From Pseudodesulfovibrio sediminis (GTDB lineage: Bacteria > Desulfobacterota > Desulfovibrionia > Desulfovibrionales > Desulfovibrionaceae): DNA of 64,000 nucleotides. How positions within the stretch are numbered: the stretch's first letter is position 1; each line of letters begins with the position of its first letter. The DNA lies in NCBI RefSeq assembly GCF_020886695.1, contig NZ_AP024485.1, positions 1,559,001-1,623,000 on the forward strand. Reading direction: 5' to 3'. Positions 52,896 to 62,155 of this stretch are shown here, piece after piece. Below the pieces are notes generated by a model. That model did no database searches, was not told where the DNA came from, and worked only from the letters and a program-made list of their open reading frames with translations. Made by a program: the position numbers and the translations under genes.

Positions 52896-53060
52896 TTATC
52901 TCAGGAAATGTATGGAGAGGTAGGTCCCGCAACAGGGGCAGACCTTGACTGGAGAAACGACCGTGGAATCATCCACGATAACTGGCTCCCAGGGAAGAAA
53001 GCCATCAAGGGTATACTGCACCATCAACTTGTGACCACACTTGCAAAAACGTTCCTGCAT
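52896..53060 (-). CDS. Small zinc-ribbon protein
   Basis: 54 residues, start at 53060 with GGAGAGAG five bases upstream, stop TAA at 52898-52896. Two cysteine pairs, FCKCG near the N-terminus and VCPCCG near the C-terminus, form a probable zinc ribbon. The protein is not recognised further. A dedicated terminator follows, which supports expression. Confidence 0.7.
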   Translation of the reverse strand: MQERFCKCGHKLMVQYTLDGFLPWEPVIVDDSTVVSPVKVCPCCGTYLSIHFLR

Positions 53061-53233
53061 GACTCTCTCCTTAGTATACGGGCGCCGCAGCGCAGTTGTT
53101 ATTCTTTTAGCCCCAACGTGACTCTTTGATAAACAACTCAGCCTGTTTTTGTCAACTATTTTTTTACACTTTGTATCACTTTGATCTACAATCTGTCCTT
53201 TAATAAAAATAAATCAATCATATCAAGAACAAA

Positions 53234-53271
53234 CAAAACCCCCGCACCGTGTACACGGTACGGGGGTTTTG
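53234..53271. terminator. Bidirectional terminator
   Basis: AAAACCCCCG...CGGGGGTTTT outer stem with an inner ACCGTG/CGGT pairing. It serves the repressor gene on the minus strand (ends 53293), and the A/T flanks would also work in the other direction. Confidence 0.75.
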
Positions 53272-53292
53272 TTTGTCTACAATATGCAATGA

Positions 53293-53955
53293 TCAGCGAT
53301 ACTCTCTCGAAGCCCACAAGACCTGGCCTATGACCCGGACATTGTTCAGCTCGTCGCCCGAAAGATGGATAGGCGAATAATCCACGTTGTCGCTACGCAG
53401 TACCAATGTACCGGGCAGCCGTTCAACCCGTTTCACCATAACCGTGTCTTCCACGCCAACGGCATAAATGCCGCCGGAAAGCACATCGGATCGGGACTGA
53501 TCGATAAGTACCAGATCCCCTTCCTTGATCTCGGGTTCCATGGAATTTCCTATGACTTCCATGAGCACCATATTGGCTGGATTACCGCGTCGGTTCAGCC
53601 AATCCGAACGAAAGGAGTAATAACCTTCCACCAGCCCTTCTGTCTCAAAGGACCCGCCACCGGCACACAGCCGAGCGCGCACTTTGGGGACTTCTTCATA
53701 GCAGGCCCCCTCTTCCACTGCAGCAGCTATGGCTGCTTCCGGCCGAGGAAACCCCTTGCCCTGTTCCAACCAGAGCGGGTTCAGTCCGAACCGCGCCGAC
53801 AGGTCGAGAATCCACCGTGCAGGTACGGAATCCTTGCGCTTGGCAAGTGACACCGCGGCCCGGCCGACATCCAGCTCACGGGCAAGCTGGGATTGATTTT
53901 TGATTTCCGTCTCTGAACAAAGCCTCTCGAAAAAAGACTCGAATCCGTTACTCAT
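53293..53955 (-). CDS. S24-family (LexA/CI-like) transcriptional repressor
   Basis: 220 residues. N-terminal CI-type helix-turn-helix (about 10-65: KNQSQLARELDVGRAAVSLA). C-terminal S24 peptidase domain with the Ser-Lys dyad S138 (IGNSMEP) and K175 (VMVKRVERL). An AG site precedes the peptidase domain (CAGGG, A98-G99), so RecA-type self-cleavage is possible. It could be a phage-type or SOS-responsive repressor; no phage genes lie near. Confidence 0.88.
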   Translation of the reverse strand: MSNGFESFFERLCSETEIKNQSQLARELDVGRAAVSLAKRKDSVPARWILDLSARFGLNPLWLEQGKGFPRPEAAIAAAVEEGACYEEVPKVRARLCAGGGSFETEGLVEGYYSFRSDWLNRRGNPANMVLMEVIGNSMEPEIKEGDLVLIDQSRSDVLSGGIYAVGVEDTVMVKRVERLPGTLVLRSDNVDYSPIHLSGDELNNVRVIGQVLWASREYR

Positions 53956-54152
53956 TGTTGCGCCTTAGTTAATATAGTGTTGCTCTATGGAAAAAATGTT
54001 TACTAAGATTTAACTATTATGTCAACAATCGAATACATTTTTCTCCTCTCTTTGTTCACCGCACGGCAGGCAAACAGCGTGTATGTGCGCTTGCACCAAA
54101 CAACACGCGCGCACAATGCACCCATACATCAGGGAGAAAACGGCGTGGAATC

Positions 54153-56351
54153 CTAGATCAAGTCCTTGTAATCCATGGCAGCGGCCACCACGGATTTGAG
54201 ACTGAAGTTGAGTTCAAGCCGTTCAAGTGACGCTTCATCGAGCACGACCTCAACAGCCTGCCCAAGAGAAAACGCCCGGCCCGTGCGCTCGCCAACCAGC
54301 ATCTCGCGCTGTGACCAGTAGGTGTAATAGTCATCGTCCATTGTGGACAATCGGACCAATCCCTCGGCCATGACTTCCTTGAGTTCCACATAGAATCCAA
54401 AGTCCGTGATATGCGAGATTACACCGTTGAACGACTCGCCCACATGGTCACGCATGAAGAGCACGGTCACGCGCTTGAGGATTTCGCGTTCGGCGTCCAT
54501 GGCCACACGTTCGCGCCCAGAGATATGCCCCGCGACATTCTGGAGTTTTTTCTGCCCAGGCAACGGCATGGCCGTCGTCTCTTCGCCTTCAAGGGCAATG
54601 GCGGCCTTGACCAACCGATGGACCACAAGGTCGGCGTACCGGCGGATGGGTGACGTAAAGTGCGCGTACTCCTCGCTCGCAAGCCCGAAGTGCCCTTCGT
54701 TCTCCGGCGAGTATTTTGCCTGCTTCATGGACCTGAGCAGCATGCGGTTGACCACATACTCCTTGTCCGTGCCACGCATGGAGGCCACCAGCATTTGCAG
54801 CTTCTTGGGTGTAATCTCCTTGGGCATGACAATGGATTTATCCGTCTTGGACAACAGCCGGAACATATTCTTGAGCTTTTCCTCATCCGCAGGCGGATGG
54901 ATACGGAAGAGACAGGGCAGGTCACGCTCGATGAGGTAATGCGCCACGGCCTCGTTGGCGGCGATCATAAACTCCTCAATGAGCTGATGGGCAAAATTGC
55001 GCTGACGAGGCCGGATATCCGTGGCCTCGCCGCTGGCATTGAAAAATATCTCCGGTTCCGGCAGGTCGAAATCAAGCGATCCGCGCTTGGAGCGAAGCTT
55101 GTTGATTTTTCGCGCCAGTTCTTCAGCCAGCTCCAGCATGGGCAGCAGCGGTTCCAGTTCTTTTCTGACGGCCTCATCCTTATCGATAATAGCCGCTTTG
55201 ACCTGGGTATACGTCAATCGTGCGTGGCTCTCGATAACCGCCGGAAACAGCGTTGCCGATCGGGTGAGACCGGCCTCGTCCGTGTCCATGCGCACCACCA
55301 TGGTCAACCGTTTGACCTGGGGATTGAGCGAACACAACCCATTGGAAAGCCGCTCCGGGAACATGGGTTCCACAGACCGTGGGAAATAGTACGAATTACC
55401 GCGCTCCAAGGCTTCCTTGTCCAGCGGGGTCCCCTCATTCACATAGTGCGCCACATCGGCAATGGCGACCCAGAGGCGGTATCCTTTGGGCAGACGTTCC
55501 ACCAGAATGGCGTCATCGAAATCCCGGGCCGTGGCCCCGTCGATGGTCACGAACTGCTTGGCACACAAATCTTTTCGACCTTTGAAATCCTTTTCGGACG
55601 GCTCCGAAGGCAATCCCTCGGCCTGACCGGCCGATCCGGACGGAAAACGTGTACGGATATTGTGATTCGATTTGACCATGGCCTCCTGCACAGCCACGTC
55701 TGTCTCGGCTCCGAGTACCTCCGTGATCTCCCCTTCCCACATGGTCGGGTCGATCTTTTCACCGGGCGCGCACATGACGATATCGCCCACCGTGATCGCA
55801 AGCGAAGCCTCCTTGAGCGAGGCGATAATGCCGAACCCGAGGCGAGGGTCACTAGGCCGACACAGCCAGTCGCCGCCAGTCATGCGCTTGATGATCTTGG
55901 CGGGCAGTTCCTTGCGGCCACGCTCCAGCACCCGAATAATTCGGCCCTCGGCGTTACGACCGGCCTTGGGTTCGCCGAACACGGACACAACGACCTTGTC
56001 TCCATGCCATGCGCCTCCCAGATCGCGCTGATTGACAAAAACATCTCTGCGCCGGGCGTCTTCGGGCACCACAAAGCCAAATCCCTGACGCTGAATCTCC
56101 AGCCGTCCGGTGATACAGTGCATGGCGTCCGCCAGGCCATACCCTCTGCGAATACGAATGAGCTTGCCCTGCCGGACCAGCTCCTTGAGCATATCCTTGA
56201 CGTTGCGCTTGTCGTTTTTCTTGAGCTGAAGCTGACGGATCACTTCTGCGCGCGACAACGGCCGCTGCACTTCCTTGAACAACTTGAGCAAAGCGCTCGG
56301 AGCAAGGGGCGGCTTGGAAGGCCTGGGTTGCTTGCGTTTATTTTTTGCCAT
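54153..56351 (-). CDS. rnr: Ribonuclease R
   Basis: 732 residues. Order: basic, winged-helix-like N-terminus, cold-shock OB domains, RNB catalytic domain with the aspartate cluster in DGATARDFDDAI, and the C-terminal S1 domain (VISHITDFGFYVELKE). It is a 3'-5' exoribonuclease for structured RNA. Start at 56351 is preferred over 56354 because it is 7 bases from AGGAG. It overlaps the lpxK stop by 14 bases, so the two are translationally coupled. Confidence 0.94.
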   Translation of the reverse strand: MAKNKRKQPRPSKPPLAPSALLKLFKEVQRPLSRAEVIRQLQLKKNDKRNVKDMLKELVRQGKLIRIRRGYGLADAMHCITGRLEIQRQGFGFVVPEDARRRDVFVNQRDLGGAWHGDKVVVSVFGEPKAGRNAEGRIIRVLERGRKELPAKIIKRMTGGDWLCRPSDPRLGFGIIASLKEASLAITVGDIVMCAPGEKIDPTMWEGEITEVLGAETDVAVQEAMVKSNHNIRTRFPSGSAGQAEGLPSEPSEKDFKGRKDLCAKQFVTIDGATARDFDDAILVERLPKGYRLWVAIADVAHYVNEGTPLDKEALERGNSYYFPRSVEPMFPERLSNGLCSLNPQVKRLTMVVRMDTDEAGLTRSATLFPAVIESHARLTYTQVKAAIIDKDEAVRKELEPLLPMLELAEELARKINKLRSKRGSLDFDLPEPEIFFNASGEATDIRPRQRNFAHQLIEEFMIAANEAVAHYLIERDLPCLFRIHPPADEEKLKNMFRLLSKTDKSIVMPKEITPKKLQMLVASMRGTDKEYVVNRMLLRSMKQAKYSPENEGHFGLASEEYAHFTSPIRRYADLVVHRLVKAAIALEGEETTAMPLPGQKKLQNVAGHISGRERVAMDAEREILKRVTVLFMRDHVGESFNGVISHITDFGFYVELKEVMAEGLVRLSTMDDDYYTYWSQREMLVGERTGRAFSLGQAVEVVLDEASLERLELNFSLKSVVAAAMDYKDLI

Positions 56352-57501
56352 CATCCGGCTCCTGTAATTCCGTCATTTCGCCCGCTCGCCGGGCCTGTAA
56401 ATCCGCTTCATACTCCACCCGGTCCGCACGCCTGAGATCGAAGGCACCGTACCTGCGGCCCCACCAGGTCTCAAAGGTCGTGTCCTTGGCGATGGTCGAC
56501 GGCCCGAAGTCCACACGCAGATTGAACTGCCAGAACTCTTCGGTACACATGGGACCCAACTTGACCGCATCCTTGGGCGTACACAAAATCCTTTTGCAGC
56601 CCAGCTTTCTGGCCCTGTCGAGCATGTTCATGACGTTATACTTGGTATATGTATGGTGATCCTTGAAAATCATGTGATCCACAGGTGAATACCCGAAATA
56701 GGCCTTGGCCGTGCGCTGGACCTGCTCAGGATCGCCCACACCGGTGACCAGCAGATAGCTTTCCGTGGCAAACCCGAGGGCGGTCTGCCCGTCAACCACG
56801 CGCCGTACCCCGGTGGGCTGGATCTGAAACGTGAACAGCGGTTTGTGCAAATGTCCCAGCCGCTCCTCGATGAACGGCTCGAGTCGTTCAAACCCCCTGG
56901 GACCGGTCTTGATCATGAAGGCATCGGCACGAGCCAGGGCAGCCTTGGGTTCACGCCAGGACCCCGCGGGAACAACCCGGTTCCACTCTCCGATGAGATC
57001 ATCGGGCTTGAGAAGCACCAGATTGAGATGCCGCTTTACGGCCATGTGCTGAAATCCGTCGTCGAGAATAAGCAGATCCGGTTGAAATTTCTTGATGGCC
57101 ATCTTTCCGGCGCGGGTCCGGTTCGGGTCCACAACAATATGTGCCTTCAGGTGATCCCGTGCCAACATCAACGGCTCGTCACCGGCTTCCTCGGCCAATG
57201 CCTCGGGATGCACCTCGTACGGAAGAGAGACCGCCTTGGAACGATAACCGCGAGTAAGCAGCACCGCCTGCACCCCATTGGTCTCGGCCCAACCAAGCAG
57301 CCAACCGGCCACAGGCGTCTTGCCGGTGCCGCCCCAGCCAATGTTGCCCACGGACACCGTCAGTACGGGCGGCTCCCAACTCGGCATCAGCCCACGATTG
57401 AACAGCTTCTCGCGCACGCGCATGCCAGCCCCGTACACCCAGGAAAAGGGTTTGAGCACAGGGGTGAGCGAGCGTTGCATCTCGGTTACGACATCAGACA
57501 T
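56338..57501 (-). CDS. lpxK: Tetraacyldisaccharide 4'-kinase
   Basis: 387 residues. An N-terminal membrane-anchoring helix precedes the P-loop GWGGTGKTP (about residue 58), followed by the LpxK-specific LILDDGFQH block. It phosphorylates the lipid A precursor at the 4' position in the inner membrane. Its presence shows that the organism makes lipid A. It lies upstream of rnr in the same transcript. Confidence 0.94.
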   Translation of the reverse strand: MSDVVTEMQRSLTPVLKPFSWVYGAGMRVREKLFNRGLMPSWEPPVLTVSVGNIGWGGTGKTPVAGWLLGWAETNGVQAVLLTRGYRSKAVSLPYEVHPEALAEEAGDEPLMLARDHLKAHIVVDPNRTRAGKMAIKKFQPDLLILDDGFQHMAVKRHLNLVLLKPDDLIGEWNRVVPAGSWREPKAALARADAFMIKTGPRGFERLEPFIEERLGHLHKPLFTFQIQPTGVRRVVDGQTALGFATESYLLVTGVGDPEQVQRTAKAYFGYSPVDHMIFKDHHTYTKYNVMNMLDRARKLGCKRILCTPKDAVKLGPMCTEEFWQFNLRVDFGPSTIAKDTTFETWWGRRYGAFDLRRADRVEYEADLQARRAGEMTELQEPDDGKK

Positions 57502-57587
57502 GGGCCTCCAAGGGTATCAAGCATCCTGAGTATATACGTTGCTCCTCCCAACGTGGCAAGGCGCAAGAAGAGGGGGGGAGGAGGCTT

Positions 57588-57820
57588 GAAGCCGCCTTTG
57601 GCTGCGATAATTGGGTGATTTCGCCTCCGGCGGGCAAGGACTCGCGCCCTTGCATCCCTTTTGTGCACCTGCGGTGCGGGTTGGCTTTTTCCCTTGCTAC
57701 TCATAAAATAGTCTTCCCCATGCAATATCGCACCATAGGTGCCAAACAGGATTCCAAAGGACATGTCCTTTGGCCGCCGGAGGCGAAATCATCCGACAAA
57801 TCGCCGCCAAAGGCGGCTTC
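57588..57820. repeat. Inverted pair of a ~47-bp palindromic intergenic element
   Basis: Left arm 57588-57633 (GAAGCCGCCTTTGGC...TTCGCCTCCGGCGG) and right arm 57774-57820 are inverted copies, about 80% alike, enclosing 140 bases with further hairpins (GCACCTGCGGTGC; AGGACATGTCCT). It occupies most of the gap between lpxK and the BAX-inhibitor gene. It resembles the interspersed palindromic units common in many genomes; the stretch 57502-57888 holds no gene. Confidence 0.8.
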
Positions 57821-57831
57821 CACCCTGATCT

Positions 57832-57868
57832 AAAAAAAAGGGCCGCACCCGACAAACGAGTGCGGCCC
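57832..57868 (-). terminator. Terminator of the BAX-inhibitor gene
   Basis: On the minus strand: stem GGGCCGCAC / GTGCGGCCC with an 11-base loop, then eight T residues. Confidence 0.92.
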
Positions 57869-57888
57869 TGATGATGCGTGTGAACCGG

Positions 57889-58620
57889 TTATCTGCGGCT
57901 GCCCATGAGGCGCAGCAGCATGAGGAACAGGTTGATGAAATCAAGATACAGGGTCAGGGCGCCCAGGATGGAGCCGCGCCTGATGGCTGTGGCATCACCC
58001 AGAGGGACATTCTCGCCCATGGTCTTGAGCTTCTGCGTGTCATACGCTGTGAGGCCCAGGAAGATGATCACGCCGATAACGGAGATGGCAAAGGACATGG
58101 CCGAGCTTTGCAGGAACATGTTGACGACCATGGCGATGATGATGCCGATCAGCCCCATGAAGAGTAGACTGCCCCAGCTCGTGAGGTCCTTCTTGGTGAT
58201 CATGCCGTAGGCGGACATGGCACCAAACATGCCTGCGGTACAGACAAAGGTCGCGGCCACGGATTCAGCCGTATACATCAGCAGAATGGGCGTCAGGGTC
58301 AGCCCGTTCATGGCGCTGTAGACCAGGAACAAGCCTGTGGCCATGCTGGCGCTCATGGTCCCGATCCGTGCGCCCAGATAGAAGACAATACCGAGTTCGG
58401 CGAACATCAGTATCCAGACAAGGCTGGAAATGCCGATGGAGCCGTCTGCCCGAAAAGAAAAGACAAGCTGCTGCAAAGCCGGGGTAGTGGCAGTCAGAAA
58501 TGCGATGACAGCGGTCAGCCCCAGGCCTGCGCTCATCCAGCCATAGACACCACGCATAAACGCATTAACCAGCTCGGCCTTGGCCGTGCCTGAACGTTGC
58601 ATGCTGGGATATTGAGCCAT
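57889..58620 (-). CDS. BAX inhibitor-1/YccA family membrane protein
   Basis: 243 residues with seven predicted membrane helices, starting MAQYPSMQRS. BI-1/YccA sequences are visible (MRGVYGWMSAGLGLTAVIAF, GMFGAMSAYG). Bacterial members are linked to protease FtsH control or calcium leak; the function here is unproven. It is followed by a strong terminator. Confidence 0.88.
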   Translation of the reverse strand: MAQYPSMQRSGTAKAELVNAFMRGVYGWMSAGLGLTAVIAFLTATTPALQQLVFSFRADGSIGISSLVWILMFAELGIVFYLGARIGTMSASMATGLFLVYSAMNGLTLTPILLMYTAESVAATFVCTAGMFGAMSAYGMITKKDLTSWGSLLFMGLIGIIIAMVVNMFLQSSAMSFAISVIGVIIFLGLTAYDTQKLKTMGENVPLGDATAIRRGSILGALTLYLDFINLFLMLLRLMGSRR

Positions 58621-58738
58621 TGTTATTCCTCCAAATGGATTTCGTATAAAAAGATCGGGATACTCCCGACATAGAGTCTATCTAAGCAGCTTTGCACTCC
58701 ATGGCAAGGGGCTGCACACTTTTGCACAAGGATTATTG

Positions 58739-59167
58739 CTACCGAATGCCGTGCAGCCTTTCCGCCTCCTCCACCGTGACCGTAGTCAGCCCGATGGGAG
58801 CCAGGGTAAATCCGGCCAGCTTGAGATGCTGCCAGCCCCAGGGGATGCCGATGATGGTCACGAAACAACCGAGCGCCGCCATGATATGGCCCAGACAGAG
58901 CCACCAGCCCGCAAAGACGAACCAGATGATATTGCCCACCACGCCCCAGTCCGAAGTGCCCGCATCCTTTTCGCCGGTAATCAGATCACGCCTGACAAGG
59001 GTGCGCCCAAAGGGAAGCAGGGAGAACCGGGCAATGACAAACGCACTGCGCGCCCACGGGATGCCGATAATGGTGATGGCCAGCAAGCACCCTGCAAACA
59101 ACCACCCAAGGGCCATGACCAGCCCCCCGATGATCCACCAGATAAGATTGCCGAGAATAGACAACAT
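58739..59167 (-). CDS. YccF-domain inner-membrane protein
   Basis: 142 residues with four hydrophobic segments forming two YccF repeats (LIWWIIGGLVMALGWLFAGCL; NIIWFVFAGWWLCLGHIMA). The family has no known function. Start at 59167 with AAAGGAG upstream. Confidence 0.85.
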   Translation of the reverse strand: MLSILGNLIWWIIGGLVMALGWLFAGCLLAITIIGIPWARSAFVIARFSLLPFGRTLVRRDLITGEKDAGTSDWGVVGNIIWFVFAGWWLCLGHIMAALGCFVTIIGIPWGWQHLKLAGFTLAPIGLTTVTVEEAERLHGIR

Positions 59168-59206
59168 GGTCGCTCCTTTACGTTGGGAATTTCGTACGGT
59201 GTTCGC

Positions 59207-60376
59207 CTATCTTGGCCCCAACGTCAATATTGAAGAGCCGTTTTTTTTCTTCTCGCTCCCCACAAGGAGCATGCCGCCGACGATGGCGGTGAACGGCGCG
59301 ACAGTGACCAGCCCGAAGCTGCCGACCAGCGTCTTGAGGACCTCGGCGGCCACATAGATGAAATTGAAGGTGGAATCGAGCGGTATACCCTGAGCCATGA
59401 AGGCCATCAGCAACGTCATATACCCGCCGGAATAGGCCAGAAGCAGCGTGGTGGTCATGGTGCCGACCACGGCACGCCCCACTCGGATGCCGGACCAGAC
59501 CGCTTCCACACGAGATATCCCCGGCTTCTTGTGCACCACCTCGCTCATGGCCGAGGCCACATCCATGGCCAGATCCATGACCGCGCCGGACGACGCCAGA
59601 AACACTCCCGCCATGAAGATACGGGTCAGGTTGAGATGCCCGTACCCGGAATAGAGCAGGGTCTCGGCAAAGGGCATGACCGCCCCGTGGACGTGAAATT
59701 TGTTGGTGAAGTAGACACCCAGTGCACAGCTGGAAACCACACCGAGGAAGGCTCCGAGAAAGGCTGTCAGCCCTGTTCGGTTGATACCCGCCACCAGAAA
59801 GATGATACCGGCACACAACAGCGCGACAACACTGAGCGCCAGCCAGACCGGGTCCATGCCCTTGAGCAGGAGCGGCACCAGCACCTTCCACATGGTCATG
59901 CCCGTAAAGACAAACGACAGCAGGGCCTTGAATCCGGTAAGCCCTCCAAACAGCAGCAGCAATGTCGTGAACAGGCCGAGCAGGAAAAGCTCCAGCCCGA
60001 GCCGGTAGTGGGCCTGCGGATTGACGTAGATGACCTTGCCACTCGCATCCAGCGTCAGGATGACATAGACCTTGTCACCCTGCTGAAAAATCTTGTCCCG
60101 ATCCAACTGCCCCAGCAATTGATTGTTGCCGGTGAATTCCTGTCCTTTGAACGGACCATCCAACACCTTGAGCGTGACCGCCTGCTCCCCGGCTCGGATC
60201 ATGCCCAGATTCTGGATATTCCCGTTATCCACGGACACCACAGTCCCGCTGCAACGTACCGCGTCATTGTCCTTGTTCTTCTCAAATCCGGTGGGAAGGA
60301 AATACAACGCCCCGGTCACAACGATAAAAAACGCGACGAGCAGCCAATCGCGATAACTCTTGCTGGATAATTTCAT
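59207..60376 (-). CDS. YibE/F-like membrane protein
   Basis: 389 residues. A short N-terminal membrane helix and an extracytoplasmic domain (about 40-140) precede seven or so membrane helices. Family-like segments are GAVMDLAMDVASAMSEV and AYSGGYMTLLMAF. Function of the YibE/F family is unknown. The gene lies between YccF and alkaline phosphatase on the same strand, separated from the latter by a terminator. Confidence 0.82.
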   Translation of the reverse strand: MKLSSKSYRDWLLVAFFIVVTGALYFLPTGFEKNKDNDAVRCSGTVVSVDNGNIQNLGMIRAGEQAVTLKVLDGPFKGQEFTGNNQLLGQLDRDKIFQQGDKVYVILTLDASGKVIYVNPQAHYRLGLELFLLGLFTTLLLLFGGLTGFKALLSFVFTGMTMWKVLVPLLLKGMDPVWLALSVVALLCAGIIFLVAGINRTGLTAFLGAFLGVVSSCALGVYFTNKFHVHGAVMPFAETLLYSGYGHLNLTRIFMAGVFLASSGAVMDLAMDVASAMSEVVHKKPGISRVEAVWSGIRVGRAVVGTMTTTLLLAYSGGYMTLLMAFMAQGIPLDSTFNFIYVAAEVLKTLVGSFGLVTVAPFTAIVGGMLLVGSEKKKNGSSILTLGPR

Positions 60377-60386
60377 GATGTCCTTG

Positions 60387-60420
60387 AAAAAAACGGGCGA
60401 GCCTGCATCCGGCTCGCCCG
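60387..60420 (-). terminator. Terminator between phoA and the YibE/F gene
   Basis: Minus-strand stem CGGGCGAGCC / GGCTCGCCCG with a 7-base loop, then seven T residues; it lies just beyond the phoA stop. Confidence 0.9.
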
Positions 60421-60438
60421 CAATGATCTCTGTAGTGT

Positions 60439-61917
60439 TTAGTTGGTAGCCATCTGTTCCATGGAGGAGTCGACAAACTGCGCCTTGGCGGGCAGGCCCA
60501 TGGCTCCCATGATCTTGGTTGCCACGTCCTTGTTGTCATAGCTGCCGTTAAAGGTCAGGGCAGACACGCCGATGGCGGAGGTGGACACGGGCACGCCGGT
60601 GTGCTTGTAGGACGTCCAGCCCAGACCGGCCTTCTGATTGAGCACGTGAGTCAACGTGACGGACAAAGGATCATAGCTGCCGTACAGCAGGTACTCGGAG
60701 CCCTTGACCTTGTCGCCGCTCATGGAACGCTCGAACGCAGTCTTGATATCAGCGGCCTGATAGTCGGCCAGAACCATGGGGTCTTTCTTGGCGTCACCGT
60801 CAAACTTCAAGCCAAAGGCGGCGGTGATGATGGGCTTCATGGCAGCAAAGTCACCGCCCTTCTTCTTGAAATCGACCAGGGTTTCATCGGTGAACTTCTG
60901 AAACGAGACATTCTGGGTATTCAGGATATCGTAGTTAGAGCCATACTTGGTACCAGCGAAACCAAGGGTCAGGCCGCCACACTCATGGTCACCGGTGACC
61001 ACGATAAGGGTCTCCTTGGGGTGCTTCTCATAGAATGCGAGGGCCTCTTTCACGGCATCGTCAAAAGCGAGCGTGTTCTTGATGGCCGCTGCGGCGTCAT
61101 TGGCGTGGCATGCCCAGTCGATCTTGCCACCTTCGACCATGAGGAAAAACCCCTTGTCGTTATCCAGCATTTCAATGGCCTTGGCAGTGAACTCGGGCAG
61201 GGTGATGTCCTTGCTGCTCATGTCCATGACATAGGGAAGCGCCTTGCCGTCCTGCAGCCAGGCGTTCCAGGCGAGAACCTTGCCGTCACCCGGCTTCAGC
61301 GCCATGAACGCATCCTTGTTGTCGATGATCTTGTAGCCATTGGCCTTGGCCTTTTCCAGGGCGTCGCCCATGGGATCCTCGGACTTTTTGCCGGAAGGGT
61401 CTTTCAACCCGCCGCCGGCAAAGAAGTCGAAACCGGATGCGGCCAGCGCGTGGTCGATTTCGTGGTACATGTTGCGCGTCTTGACGTGCGCATAAAAAGC
61501 GGCGGGTGTGGCATGGTCAAGGGATACGGAAGAGACGATACCGACCTTCATACCGTGTTCCTTAGCCATTTCAGCCACGGTCTTGACCGGCTTGAAATTC
61601 GGATCCATGCCGATGTAGTTGATGTTGGTCTTGACGCCGGAAGCCAGAGCCGTGGCCGAAGCGGCGGAACCGGTGATAAACCGGTTTGCGGCAAAGGTTG
61701 TGGTCAAGCCCTGTGCAGGCATGGCGTCGATGGCCAGCTTCTTGCCGAGGTAGGCGGAACTGGCGGCACGCTGAGGCAGGCCCATGCCGTCACCGATAAA
61801 GAAAAAAACATATTTTGCGCCCTTGGCGTGCGCGTTCCCTACAGTAGCACCCACCATGAACATCATGGCGAGCATGAACATAAGCCCATATTTTGCTGAT
61901 TTTTTTGCCAATTTCAT
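60439..61917 (-). CDS. phoA: Alkaline phosphatase
   Basis: 492 residues with a Sec signal peptide (cleaved after AHA, about residue 31). PhoA fold: FFIGDGMGLPQR for metal binding, nucleophile S84 in TGSAASATA (the E. coli DSAAS has D where this has G), and the later GDHECGGLT and HT segments. It hydrolyses phosphate monoesters in the periplasm. AGGAGG precedes the start. The upstream region has repeated TGTCACAA motifs. Confidence 0.92.
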   Translation of the reverse strand: MKLAKKSAKYGLMFMLAMMFMVGATVGNAHAKGAKYVFFFIGDGMGLPQRAASSAYLGKKLAIDAMPAQGLTTTFAANRFITGSAASATALASGVKTNINYIGMDPNFKPVKTVAEMAKEHGMKVGIVSSVSLDHATPAAFYAHVKTRNMYHEIDHALAASGFDFFAGGGLKDPSGKKSEDPMGDALEKAKANGYKIIDNKDAFMALKPGDGKVLAWNAWLQDGKALPYVMDMSSKDITLPEFTAKAIEMLDNDKGFFLMVEGGKIDWACHANDAAAAIKNTLAFDDAVKEALAFYEKHPKETLIVVTGDHECGGLTLGFAGTKYGSNYDILNTQNVSFQKFTDETLVDFKKKGGDFAAMKPIITAAFGLKFDGDAKKDPMVLADYQAADIKTAFERSMSGDKVKGSEYLLYGSYDPLSVTLTHVLNQKAGLGWTSYKHTGVPVSTSAIGVSALTFNGSYDNKDVATKIMGAMGLPAKAQFVDSSMEQMATN

Positions 61918-61965
61918 CGAATTTGCCCTCCTGGAGCTCCTGAGTTTTAGGTTGACTCCCTACCT

Positions 61966-62037
61966 ACGCCTTCAAGGTGACATAATTGCGTTTGAAGGCG
62001 TCGGTTGTGTCACAACAGGGCGGCAGCTATGTCACAA
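61966..62037 (-). promoter_or_regulatory. Repeat-rich region upstream of phoA
   Basis: ACGCCTTCA (61966) pairs with TGAAGGCGT (61993). TTGTGTCACAA (62005) is a short palindrome and TGTCACAA recurs 22 bases further (62030), two helical turns away. These could be PhoB-like or other activator sites; the match to a classical Pho box is only partial. Confidence 0.4.
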
Positions 62038-62077
62038 ATGCACCGCAGAGGGGAATGGTTCCAGGTGGTACAAACGT

Positions 62078-62117
62078 AAAAAAACAAGCGTCACTCCCTG
62101 CATGGGTGGTGACGCTT
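62078..62117 (-). terminator. Terminator of the CaCA exchanger gene
   Basis: On the minus strand, AAGCGTCAC / GTGACGCTT stem with a 14-base loop, then a T-run of seven. Confidence 0.88.
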
Positions 62118-62155
62118 GCTAAAACAAACTCGATTGATTTTGGTGTAATCAGACG

